From Actinomycetes bacterium (GTDB lineage: Bacteria; Actinomycetota; Actinomycetes; Actinomycetales; Micrococcaceae), in the NCBI GenBank assembly GCA_023426375.1, contig JAFAAV010000082.1, forward strand, positions 1 through 14,523: a DNA stretch of 14,523 nucleotides, read 5' to 3'. Of this stretch, positions 7,029-13,577 are shown piece after piece. Below the pieces are notes generated by a model. The model did not search any database and was not told where the DNA came from. It saw nothing but the letters and a program-made list of their open reading frames with translations. The position numbers were made by a program, and so were the translations under genes. How positions within the stretch are numbered: position 1 is the stretch's first letter; every line of letters begins with the position of its first letter.

Positions 7029-7171
7029 ACATTTGGGGCAGGGGTTAGCAGGGGCTGTACATCTGGGGAAGAGGTTCGCGTCGAAACCCCGGCTAAATCC
7101 GCGTACCTCTGCCAGAAATGTCCAGAGCACCGAAAGAGGCGTAAACCGCTGCCTCAGATGTTCTGTCCGTG
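7029..7171. repeat. Cluster of four related 18-mers in direct and inverted order
   Basis: Plus-strand copies are ACATTTGGGGCAGGGGTT (7029-7046) and ACATCTGGGGAAGAGGTT (7059-7076). Minus-strand copies are ACATTTCTGGCAGAGGTA (7121 down to 7104) and ACATCTGAGGCAGCGGTT (7161 down to 7144). Pairs agree at 13-15 of 18 positions, and similarity continues for a few bases (CGCG-like ends). The order is two forward then two reverse, making a nested imperfect palindrome. A 15-mer GATGTTCTGTCCGTG at 7157-7171 repeats 6998-7012 exactly. No ORF of convincing quality lies here. It could be a remnant of mobile-element ends, an intergenic repeat family or a multi-site operator; I do not recognise the sequence. 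Confidence 0.6.
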
Positions 7172-7233
7172 GCCCCAGGGCCCGCCCCCACTCACTTGAG
7201 CAACGTCACTCGGCACGGCTCGGCGTGTTTCTG

Positions 7234-7239
7234 TATTCT
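7234..7239 (+). promoter_or_regulatory. Candidate -10 box (TATTCT) upstream of CNNM leader region
   Basis: TATTCT ends 7 nt before a GTG at 7247, the same spacing as at the other putative leaderless starts in the window. The -35 region is not recognisable. The predicted transcript would have a leader of about 160 nt before the CNNM start at 7408. Confidence 0.4.
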
Positions 7240-7246
7240 TTTCTCC

Positions 7247-7414
7247 GTGACATCTCAACTCTCCCGGCACGCGGTGTACTTCGGTGTACCCGCCTCCGCC
7301 GATGACAAGGAGTCGGACAGTCCGAAGAGGCTCAGTCCTCTTCCCGTATCCGGCACAGCCCTTAGTCCGCGCTGCACGGCAGCTCCCACGGTGATCGAGG
7401 TGGGCCGGTGCTAA
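7247..7414 (+). CDS. Possible leaderless leader peptide upstream of the CNNM operon
   Basis: A GTG-initiated frame of 55 codons starts 7 nt after the TATTCT box and ends with TAA at 7412-7414, overlapping the GTG start of the CNNM gene by 7 nt in a different frame. The product starts VTSQLSRHAVYFGVPAS and is rich in Ser, Pro, Thr and Ala, with no domain or signal peptide that I recognise. Third-position GC is about two thirds, lower than in the neighbouring genes, so coding is not proven. The frame is open further upstream to an ATG at 7169, but that start would precede the candidate promoter. If translated, it could couple to CNNM translation or act as a regulatory leader peptide. It may equally be a chance ORF over a structured 5' UTR. 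Confidence 0.3.
   Translation: MTSQLSRHAVYFGVPASADDKESDSPKRLSPLPVSGTALSPRCTAAPTVIEVGRC
7271..7383 (+). promoter_or_regulatory. Hairpin-rich 5' leader of the CNNM operon
   Basis: Four short hairpins follow one another: GGTGTAC/GTGTACC around a C(UUCG)G tetraloop (7273-7290, two G-U pairs); TCGGA/TCCGA with a 3-base loop (7313-7325); AGAGG/CCTCT (7326-7341); and GCTGC/GCAGC with a 3-base loop (7371-7383). Consecutive stems including a UUCG tetraloop suggest a structured leader RNA upstream of a cation-transport operon. I could not match it to the M-box, the yybP-ykoY manganese riboswitch or another riboswitch consensus. Confidence 0.35.
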
Positions 7415-8958
7415 CCGCCTGGTTCCTCCTTCTCGTTTTCCTTCTTCTGGTTCTGGCCAACGCCCTGTTCGTGGCGGTGGAGTTCTCGTTCCTCACCGTT
7501 GACCGGCAAGCAATTCAGCGCGCCGAGGCGGAAGGTGACAAGCGCGCCGTCGTCATCGAAGGCAGCCTCAAGAAGACGTCCACCAACCTCTCCGGTGCCC
7601 AGTTGGGTATTACCGTGACCAGTTTGATGGCCGGTTTCATCACCGGCCCCGGTATCGGCGAACTCTTGCGCGGCGGCCTCGGGTGGGCGGGAATGCCCGA
7701 CGCCGTAGCCACCGGTATTTCCACGACGGCCGCGTTCATCGTGGCGACCTTCACGCAAATGGTGTTCGGCGAGCTGGTCCCCAAGAACTGGGCCATCGCC
7801 GACCCGATGCGTGTGACCCACGTGGTGGTGTACCCGCAGAAGATCTTCATGTTCTTGTTCGGTTGGTTGGTCAAGGTCCTCAACGGATCGGCCAACGCCG
7901 TGTTGCGTTTCCTGGGCTTCACGCCCACCGAGGAAGTCGCCAATGCCCGTACGGCAGCCGAACTGGCGGCCGTGGTCAACCGCTCCGGCCGTGAAGGCAC
8001 GTTGGAAGCGGGCACCGCGGAATTGGTGGCCCGTTCCATCGAGTTCGGTGAGCGCACCGCCGCAGATGTGATGCGTCCGCGTCCGCGCGTGAACTTCTTG
8101 GAATCCGACGACACCGTGGAGCACATGCTGCTCACGGCCGCGGAGACCGGTCACTCCCGGTTCCCCGTGATGGGTGAATCCGTGGACGACATCGTGGGCA
8201 TCGTGCACTACACCCACGCACTGGCCGTGCCGTTCGAGGAACGCTCCATCAAACGCGTGGCCGATATTGCAGCCCCGGCGGATGTCGTTTCCGAGTCGAT
8301 GACTCTTGACCCTCTGATGCGCAAGCTGCGCGGCAAGGGCCTGCAAATGGCCATTGTGGTGGACGAATACGGCGGTACCGCCGGCATCGTGACCCTGGAG
8401 GACCTCATCGAGGAAATCGTGGGTGAGATCGATGACGAGCAGGACACCCGGGTGCAGCGCTTCCGCCGCACCCGGGACGGGGGTCTGGTGATCTCCGGTC
8501 TGCTGCGCCCCGATGAGCTCGGTGACGTGCTCCGCTTGGACATGCCCGAGGGCGAGGAGTCAGACACCCTGGGCGGTCTCATTGCGGAAGAGTTGGACCG
8601 GTTGCCCCGGGTTGGTGACAACCTCACGGTTGAGGCCACGGACCACACGCACCGCGACGAGGACGATTTGCCCACCAAGGCCAACATTCACATGGAAGTG
8701 GTCCGTATGGATCAGCACCGTGTGGATCGGATCCTGGTGCGCCGCGAAGGCGGAGACCCGGATGCTGGGGGCGGTTCCACCACCTCAACCGAGTGGAAAC
8801 CGCCGGCCCACAGGAACGATCCGTTGGGTGGAGAACCCCGCCAGCCGGAAACGGCTGAAGAGTTCCAGGCCGCTCAGGCCGGTCATCAAGGCAACCCCTC
8901 GTTCCGTCGCGATGACGACGTCTCGATCGAGGACCCCCGAGAGGAGCAGCAGCGATGA
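7408..8958 (+). CDS. CNNM/CorC-family transporter protein (DUF21 + CBS pair + CorC_HlyC)
   Basis: The 516-residue membrane protein has a DUF21/CNNM transmembrane domain at about 1-190: TM1 LLVFLLLVLANALFVAVEFS, QLGITVTSLMAGFI at 65-78 and the conserved GELVPKN at 121-127. A CBS pair follows at about 215-340 (DVMRPRPRV at 220-228; VVDEYGGTAGIVTLEDLIEEIVGEI at 317-341), then a CorC_HlyC domain at about 355-440 and an acidic, Pro/Gln-rich disordered tail of some 75 residues. Family members export or exchange Mg2+ and affect Co2+ resistance; older 'hemolysin' labels are misleading. The GTG at 7408 has GAGG about 7 nt upstream and is overlapped by the possible leader ORF. It overlaps the next gene by ATGA, indicating translational coupling with a paralogue. 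Confidence 0.92.
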   Translation: MLTAWFLLLVFLLLVLANALFVAVEFSFLTVDRQAIQRAEAEGDKRAVVIEGSLKKTSTNLSGAQLGITVTSLMAGFITGPGIGELLRGGLGWAGMPDAVATGISTTAAFIVATFTQMVFGELVPKNWAIADPMRVTHVVVYPQKIFMFLFGWLVKVLNGSANAVLRFLGFTPTEEVANARTAAELAAVVNRSGREGTLEAGTAELVARSIEFGERTAADVMRPRPRVNFLESDDTVEHMLLTAAETGHSRFPVMGESVDDIVGIVHYTHALAVPFEERSIKRVADIAAPADVVSESMTLDPLMRKLRGKGLQMAIVVDEYGGTAGIVTLEDLIEEIVGEIDDEQDTRVQRFRRTRDGGLVISGLLRPDELGDVLRLDMPEGEESDTLGGLIAEELDRLPRVGDNLTVEATDHTHRDEDDLPTKANIHMEVVRMDQHRVDRILVRREGGDPDAGGGSTTSTEWKPPAHRNDPLGGEPRQPETAEEFQAAQAGHQGNPSFRRDDDVSIEDPREEQQR

Positions 8959-10025
8959 CCACCAGCACTGCAATTATCGTTCTCGTCCTGTTGCTCGCGG
9001 GCAACGCGTTCTTCGTGGCCAGTGAGTTCGCCATGGTCTCGGCCCGCCGCGACCAGTTGGAACCCAAGGCCGCAGAAGGCTCCAAGACCGCTAAATATGC
9101 TCTCAAGGGCATTGAAAACGTGTCGACGGCGCTGGCCGCCACCCAGCTCGGCATCACCGCGTGTTCGCTGCTGATCGGTGCAGTGGGTGAACCGGCGATC
9201 GCGCACCTGATCGAGCAACCGCTCGAATACTTCGGTGTGCCGTCCGCACTGCTGCATCCTATTGCCCTGGTCATCGCCCTGTTGATCGTGACGTTCCTGC
9301 ACATGGTGCTGGGCGAGATGGTGCCCAAGAACATCGCGATCGCTGTGCCGGGCCGTTCAGCCATGGTGCTCGGGCCCATCCTGCACGGCTTCGTCATGGT
9401 GTTCCGCCCGTTCATCTGGATCATGAACGAGACCGCCAACCACATTGTCCGCTGGGTCTTCCGCGTGGAACCCAAGGACGAGGTTGCCTCCTCGTTCACC
9501 TCCGAGGACGTCCGCGGTTTCGTGGCCGAGTCCGGCCGCGAAGGTCTGCTCGACAACGACGAGATCCGGTTGCTCACCGGCGCCCTGAACTTCGAGAACA
9601 AAACCGCCAACGACGTCGCTCTGCCCCTGACGGGCATGCGCACAGTGACCAGCGACATCACCGCCGCGGGCATCGAAATGATGTGCGCGGAGACTGGTTT
9701 CTCGCGCTTCCCCGTTCAGGATCAGAACGAACGCCTGATGGGTTACATCCACACCAAGGACGTGCTGGGTCTGCCGGAGACCATGCGGCACGTGCCGATC
9801 CCGGCGGCGTCGATCCGTCGATTCGCCCGTGTGGCACCGGAGGACAAGCTCCGAAAGGTCACCCGCACCATGCAGGCCGACGGTGCGCACTTCGCGCTGC
9901 TGGGCCAGGTGGCCCGGGACTCGCGAACCACGGACGAGTCGGTCTACATCGTGGCCCTCGAGGACGTGTTGGAGGAGCTCGTGGGTGAGGTCCGGGACGC
10001 GACCAGCAAGCCGGTCGCGGACTGA
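8955..10025 (+). CDS. CNNM-family protein, short paralogue (DUF21 + CBS, no CorC_HlyC)
   Basis: The 356-residue second CNNM protein starts on the ATGA overlap with the first. The DUF21 domain (about 1-180) has AGNAFFVASEFAMVSARR at 15-32, ATQLGITACSLLIGAVGEP at 62-80 and GEMVPKN at 120-126. The CBS pair lies at about 215-350 (NDVALPLTGM at 219-228; ALEDVLEELVGEVRD at 334-348). The protein ends directly after the CBS pair, so unlike its neighbour it has no CorC_HlyC domain, and its second CBS motif lacks the DEYGGTxG sequence, carrying GQVARDSRTTDES in its place. Such long/short CNNM pairs are common in Actinobacteria and suggest a heteromeric transporter or paralogous partners in Mg/Co homeostasis; that partnership is inference. 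No terminator follows within 100 bp. Confidence 0.9.
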   Translation: MTTSTAIIVLVLLLAGNAFFVASEFAMVSARRDQLEPKAAEGSKTAKYALKGIENVSTALAATQLGITACSLLIGAVGEPAIAHLIEQPLEYFGVPSALLHPIALVIALLIVTFLHMVLGEMVPKNIAIAVPGRSAMVLGPILHGFVMVFRPFIWIMNETANHIVRWVFRVEPKDEVASSFTSEDVRGFVAESGREGLLDNDEIRLLTGALNFENKTANDVALPLTGMRTVTSDITAAGIEMMCAETGFSRFPVQDQNERLMGYIHTKDVLGLPETMRHVPIPAASIRRFARVAPEDKLRKVTRTMQADGAHFALLGQVARDSRTTDESVYIVALEDVLEELVGEVRDATSKPVAD

Positions 10026-10063
10026 CCTGCCGCCGCGGAACAACCGAATCAATCGATCGGTGG

Positions 10064-10093
10064 ATGACCCGCGCGCAACCGCACTTCCATAAT
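10064..10093 (+). promoter_or_regulatory. Candidate promoter for the DUF3817 gene
   Basis: ATGACC (10064-10069) and CATAAT (10088-10093) are spaced 18 bp; the -10 matches TATAAT at 5 of 6 positions. The predicted start near 10100 leaves about 30 nt before the ATG at 10129. Read-through from the CNNM operon is also possible. Confidence 0.5.
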
Positions 10094-10128
10094 GGTGTGA
10101 AACCAGTTCTGCGATCCCAGGGAGAAAC

Positions 10129-10704
10129 ATGCCCAGCCAGTCAGCGTCAGCAGCATCGGGGGAGCGCGTGAACGGCGCTTCCCATCCGAATCCCAGCTCA
10201 TCCCCGGCCAAGGCACCGCGCGTGAGCCCGCGAGCTCTTTACCGCGTGGTGGCCACGGCGGAAATGGTCACGTGGGCGCTGCTGATCGCGGCGATGATCG
10301 GCAAGTACGCCCTGGGAGCGCCGGACTGGACCATGCGGATCGCCGGCAGCCTGCACGGTTTCGTGTTCTTGTCCTACTGCGTGTCCACCGTGGTCGTGTG
10401 GACCGATCAGCGCTGGCCCGCGTCCAAGGGCATTCTGGGCCTGCTGTTGGCAGCTGTTCCGTTCGCCACGGTGCCGTTCGAGCGACACGTGGACCGCAAG
10501 GGTCTGCTGGCCTCGCAGTGGCGTGTGGCTCCGGCCGGTACCGCACCGCAGAACGGCCAGGAGCCTGCCCGGACTGCTGCCGAACGGCTCCTGGCCGTGA
10601 TTCTGCGCTGGCCGATCCTCTCGGCACTGGTGTTGGTGGTGTTCGTGGCCCTGTTGTTCACTGTTTTGTTGAACGCGGGCCCGCCCACCGAGTGGTTCAA
10701 CTAG
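10129..10704 (+). CDS. DUF3817 integral membrane protein
   Basis: The 191-residue protein has a disordered Ser/Ala/Pro-rich N-terminus (1-33) and four hydrophobic segments near 42-62, 73-92, 99-117 and 158-183. The core from about 35 to 130 carries the DUF3817 pattern: AxLHGxxFLxY-like GSLHGFVFLSYC at 73-84 and PFATVPFERHVDRKG at 111-125. The molecular function of DUF3817 proteins is unknown; in many Actinobacteria they sit as single membrane proteins near housekeeping genes. GGGAG lies 4 nt before the ATG, supporting the start. It is 103 bp after the CNNM operon and converges with the secreted protein gene, with only 3 bp between the two stop codons and no hairpin other than a 5-bp stem inside the opposing gene. 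Confidence 0.88.
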   Translation: MPSQSASAASGERVNGASHPNPSSSPAKAPRVSPRALYRVVATAEMVTWALLIAAMIGKYALGAPDWTMRIAGSLHGFVFLSYCVSTVVVWTDQRWPASKGILGLLLAAVPFATVPFERHVDRKGLLASQWRVAPAGTAPQNGQEPARTAAERLLAVILRWPILSALVLVVFVALLFTVLLNAGPPTEWFN

Positions 10705-10707
10705 GGG

Positions 10708-12189
10708 TTAGCCCGCCAGAGCCGCTGAGCGGCCCGGCACGCCCCACGACTTGCCGTTGAGCGACACGCTGCGGTGGGTGTTGGTGGGGTTCACCAGGAC
10801 GTAACGGTTGTTGGACAATTTGCGCACGAGTACCTGATTCGAGGTGGAGCGCGCACCCGTTCCGTAGACCCCGTTGTTCACGGCGTCACGGAGTTCACGG
10901 ACACCGGCGGCGTTGGGGTTCACGGAACGATCCGTGACCTTTTCGGCCAGACCGGTGTTGCGGGCGATCTGGTCCTGGCAGTTCTCGACCTGCGGGATCA
11001 CAGACTTCACGCCGCGCGCGCCGGAGTCACGGGTCAGCAGGGTCTGGCCCAGCAGCATCCGGTAGTCGCGTTCGCGGCGGGTATCGGCAGCCCTGGAGAC
11101 AGAGGCATTGCCGGCCTTCAAGCACTGAGCTCCGCCGTTGATGGCCTTGCCCTGGTCGTAACCTGCAACCCCCACGGACCTCTTGGACACCGCGTAGTCA
11201 TGGTGCAGGATCGGCATGCCTGCTGCGGTGAGCTGACGATTCACGTCCGCAGACTTCTGCAGGTACGCGGTTGACAGCGGCTTGCCGTTGCGGTCTTGCG
11301 TGGAGAACTCTCGCATTGCGAAGTCCACGGCACCGGTGCGCGCCAGTTCGTTGGCGCGTGCCACATTGGCGGGCTTCTCGGGGTAGATACCGAGGTTCAC
11401 GGCCAGCGGCACGTCCCGCTTGAGGCGGTTGTCCACCTGACGGTTGATGCTGTCGATCACGGCGGTTGCGCGGCGTGCGTAGGCGTTGTCATCGGCCCAC
11501 GGGCCCCACTTACCCACGTAATCCATGTCCTGGCCGTGGCCGGCGGTCATCGCGACGTCGTCGAAGAACACGCCGTCGAACTTGGCCGGGCGCGCCTTGG
11601 TGACGCGACCGGGCAACGACGGCGCTTCGAGCAGCTTGGCCGCGGCGGTCGCGCAGGCGTCCGCGTACGCGTTCGAGAGGTTGGAAATGGTCGAGTAGTT
11701 CCAGCCCGGATAGGTAGCCAGACCCATGGAGTTCGTGGCCACGCGGGAGTTACCCGGGCGGACGCCGAACTGACGACCGTCCGACTTGGGATCGGCACAC
11801 GTGCGCTGGAAGGCGCCATTCTCCGTGCTGCGCTCGGACATGGCACCCAGGTTCATGTACGCGTAGAACGTGGTGCCGGGGTTGGCGGCCTTCATATCAG
11901 CCAGCGTGCACTCGCCACGGCCACCGGCAACGGCAACGGTGGGATCCACGATGGCGTCGGAGACTTTGCCGACCAGCTGGCCACCGGGGCACAGCTGTTG
12001 CGGCTGTTGGAATCCGTGCAGGTAGGCCGGGGCGCTGCCGGCGGGCGGCGTGGGCGCGGTGGGTGTGGTCGGAACCGGCGCGGCCTGAGCGGGCATGGCA
12101 GTAGCCACCAGCGCGAGCAGCGCGGTCATGGTTCCGGCAATGGACAGGGATCGGCGCGAAGTACGCGAATGTTGGGATCTGGAACGCAT
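10708..12189 (-). CDS. Secreted TIM-barrel glycosidase-like protein
   Basis: The 493-residue product has a clear signal peptide: basic n-region MRSRSQHSRTSRRS, hydrophobic core, and an AQA|A cleavage near residue 36, followed by a Pro/Thr linker (38-54). The region from about 55 to 400 looks like a putative glycoside hydrolase barrel. FYAYMNLGAMSE (108-119) and FDGVFFDDVAM (204-214), with paired acidic residues at a strand end, and PLAVNLGIYPE (261-271) resemble GHL15/GH114-like families. The C-terminus (NRYVLVNPTNTHRSVSLNG, about 461-479) looks like the small beta-domain of such enzymes. Six cysteines in the mature part could form disulfides. Substrate and activity are unknown. The ATG at 12189 begins the signal peptide; there is no Shine-Dalgarno, and TACATT lies 7 nt upstream. 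It is divergent from a histidine kinase gene. Confidence 0.8.
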   Translation of the reverse strand: MRSRSQHSRTSRRSLSIAGTMTALLALVATAMPAQAAPVPTTPTAPTPPAGSAPAYLHGFQQPQQLCPGGQLVGKVSDAIVDPTVAVAGGRGECTLADMKAANPGTTFYAYMNLGAMSERSTENGAFQRTCADPKSDGRQFGVRPGNSRVATNSMGLATYPGWNYSTISNLSNAYADACATAAAKLLEAPSLPGRVTKARPAKFDGVFFDDVAMTAGHGQDMDYVGKWGPWADDNAYARRATAVIDSINRQVDNRLKRDVPLAVNLGIYPEKPANVARANELARTGAVDFAMREFSTQDRNGKPLSTAYLQKSADVNRQLTAAGMPILHHDYAVSKRSVGVAGYDQGKAINGGAQCLKAGNASVSRAADTRRERDYRMLLGQTLLTRDSGARGVKSVIPQVENCQDQIARNTGLAEKVTDRSVNPNAAGVRELRDAVNNGVYGTGARSTSNQVLVRKLSNNRYVLVNPTNTHRSVSLNGKSWGVPGRSAALAG

Positions 12190-12196
12190 GTCCAAA

Positions 12197-12202
12197 AATG
12201 TA
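12197..12202 (-). promoter_or_regulatory. Candidate -10 box (TACATT) for the secreted protein gene
   Basis: On the minus strand TACATT ends 7 nt before the ATG at 12189, implying a leaderless mRNA. It abuts the GTAACGAA tandem repeat. No good -35 is visible, which would suit an activator-dependent promoter. Confidence 0.45.
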
Positions 12203-12218
12203 ACGAAACAGTAACGAA
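12200..12218. repeat. Tandem GTAACGAA operator-like repeat
   Basis: GTAACGAA occurs at 12200-12207 and again at 12211-12218, an 11-bp period (one helical turn), directly upstream of and overlapping the candidate -10 of the secreted protein gene. The spacing suggests two subunits of a regulator binding one DNA face. The regulator is unknown; the divergent two-component system is one candidate. Confidence 0.45.
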
Positions 12219-12340
12219 TCCGTTGTGACCAGCGGGTATGTTTCAGTTGTCTCTTTGGTACGCAGCCGGATGAAAGCTCAATGAGCGACGTGAGCGGCGC
12301 TTCATACCCGGGCACGACGCCCCCCGGCGTAAAAGCTCGC

Positions 12341-12346
12341 TACCCT
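12341..12346 (+). promoter_or_regulatory. Candidate -10 box (TACCCT) for the two-component operon
   Basis: TACCCT ends 7 nt before the ATG at 12354, which fits leaderless transcription. An in-frame GTG at 12348 would fall inside the promoter's discriminator, favouring 12354 as start. Confidence 0.45.
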
Positions 12347-12353
12347 CGTGACG

Positions 12354-13577
12354 ATGGCACTCCATGTACGGTTCGCGCGTTGGGCAGAAGGTCACCCCAA
12401 CATCAGTAACGCCCTGCTCATGAGCGGGGGCATTTTCTTCTCGCTGGTCTTCCTCACTGCCGGGGCGATGGACGGAGGCAAGAGCTTCTGGTGCGCCATG
12501 GCGGTTGCCGTTCCGTTGTTCTTCCGGCGGGCGGCTCCCGTGGCAGCGGCGTTCGCGGCGGGGGCTCTGGCCATTGTCGTCCTGCTGGTGTTCAACGTCG
12601 CAGCTATCGGGCTCTGCATGTGGGCTGTTCCATGCTTGATGTACACGGTCGCGGTGCGTGCGTCCAAGAAGAAGCGACGTGCCGTGCTGACCGCCGCCCT
12701 GCTGGGGTGCTTGATCTTCGCGCTCACCTGCCGCCGGTGGTTCTTCGTGTTCTATGAAGACGCAGCGATCATGGAATGGATCCTGGTCTCCCTGATGTTC
12801 TTTGTGGTCAGCGCACTGTTCGTGATCGTCGCCTTCCTCGCGGGAGACCTGGCGCGCAACCGCTGGCGCCGTCGTGAACAGCTCGAGGATCGGGCCCGCC
12901 GCCTTGAAGTGGAGCGCGAGCAAGAGGTGCGTATCGCTGCCCAGGACGAGCGCACGCGCATTGCTCGGGAAATGCACGACGTGGTCGCGCATTCGCTGTC
13001 CGTGGTGATCGCGCAGGCGGACGGTGCTCGGTACGCGGCGTCGTCGAACCCGGATGTGGCCGTTCAAACCTTGGAGACGATTTCGGAAACCGCACGCGGA
13101 TCGCTGACCGAGATGCGCAAGCTCTTGGGAGTGTTGCGCACCGATGACGAGACCGAGACCAAACCGGTGCCGCAACTGCGAGACATCCCAGAGCTCGTGA
13201 ACTCTGTGAAGGCCGCGGGCCTGCCCGTGCAGTTCAGTGAGACGGGCACTCCGGCCTTGAGTACCGGTGCACAACTGAGCCTCTACCGCGTGGTGCAGGA
13301 GGGCCTCACCAATGTGTTGAAGCACGCGTGGCAGGCGAGTTCTGTACGCGTGACCATCGAACACCGGCCGGATTTTTCGTGGGTGGAAGTGGTTAACGAT
13401 GGCGCCGGGGCGGACGATTCTCCCCGCGCTCCCGGCTGCGGCCACGGGTTGCAGGGGTTGCGCGAGCGCGTGGCTCTGTACGGTGGGGACATGACGGCGG
13501 GCCCCCATGCCACTCGCTCGGACGTTTTTGTTGTTCAGGCCACCATTCCCACGGACATCCCCTCGGAGGACGCGTGA
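12354..13577 (+). CDS. Two-component sensor histidine kinase (HisKA_3, NarL/DesK-like)
   Basis: The 407-residue membrane kinase has five or six hydrophobic segments in residues 20-165 and no large extracellular domain, so it probably senses a membrane or intramembrane signal. A charged coiled-coil linker (about 166-200) leads to the HisKA_3 dimerisation domain: EMHDVVAHSLSVVIAQADG (206-224) with phospho-acceptor His208. The HATPase domain has an N-box QEGLTNVLKHA (315-325, Asn320) and a G-box GHGLQGLRERV (363-373). It should autophosphorylate and pass phosphate to the response regulator whose gene overlaps its 3' end. The start at 12354 is preferred over the GTG at 12348 because a TACCCT box lies 7 nt upstream and no Shine-Dalgarno is present. 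The signal is unknown. Confidence 0.92.
   Translation: MALHVRFARWAEGHPNISNALLMSGGIFFSLVFLTAGAMDGGKSFWCAMAVAVPLFFRRAAPVAAAFAAGALAIVVLLVFNVAAIGLCMWAVPCLMYTVAVRASKKKRRAVLTAALLGCLIFALTCRRWFFVFYEDAAIMEWILVSLMFFVVSALFVIVAFLAGDLARNRWRRREQLEDRARRLEVEREQEVRIAAQDERTRIAREMHDVVAHSLSVVIAQADGARYAASSNPDVAVQTLETISETARGSLTEMRKLLGVLRTDDETETKPVPQLRDIPELVNSVKAAGLPVQFSETGTPALSTGAQLSLYRVVQEGLTNVLKHAWQASSVRVTIEHRPDFSWVEVVNDGAGADDSPRAPGCGHGLQGLRERVALYGGDMTAGPHATRSDVFVVQATIPTDIPSEDA

Noticed and set aside
7029..7407. M-box (ykoK) or yybP-ykoY riboswitch upstream of the CNNM operon
   Set aside because: I could not find the conserved cores of either class in the correct order; only generic hairpins are visible.
10721..10733. 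GCCGC-TGA-GCGGC hairpin as terminator of the DUF3817 gene
   Set aside because: The 5-bp stem lacks a T-tract and lies within the coding sequence of the opposing secreted protein gene.
12348..12353. GTG at 12348 as start of the histidine kinase
   Set aside because: It falls in the spacer between the candidate -10 box and the ATG at 12354 and has no Shine-Dalgarno.
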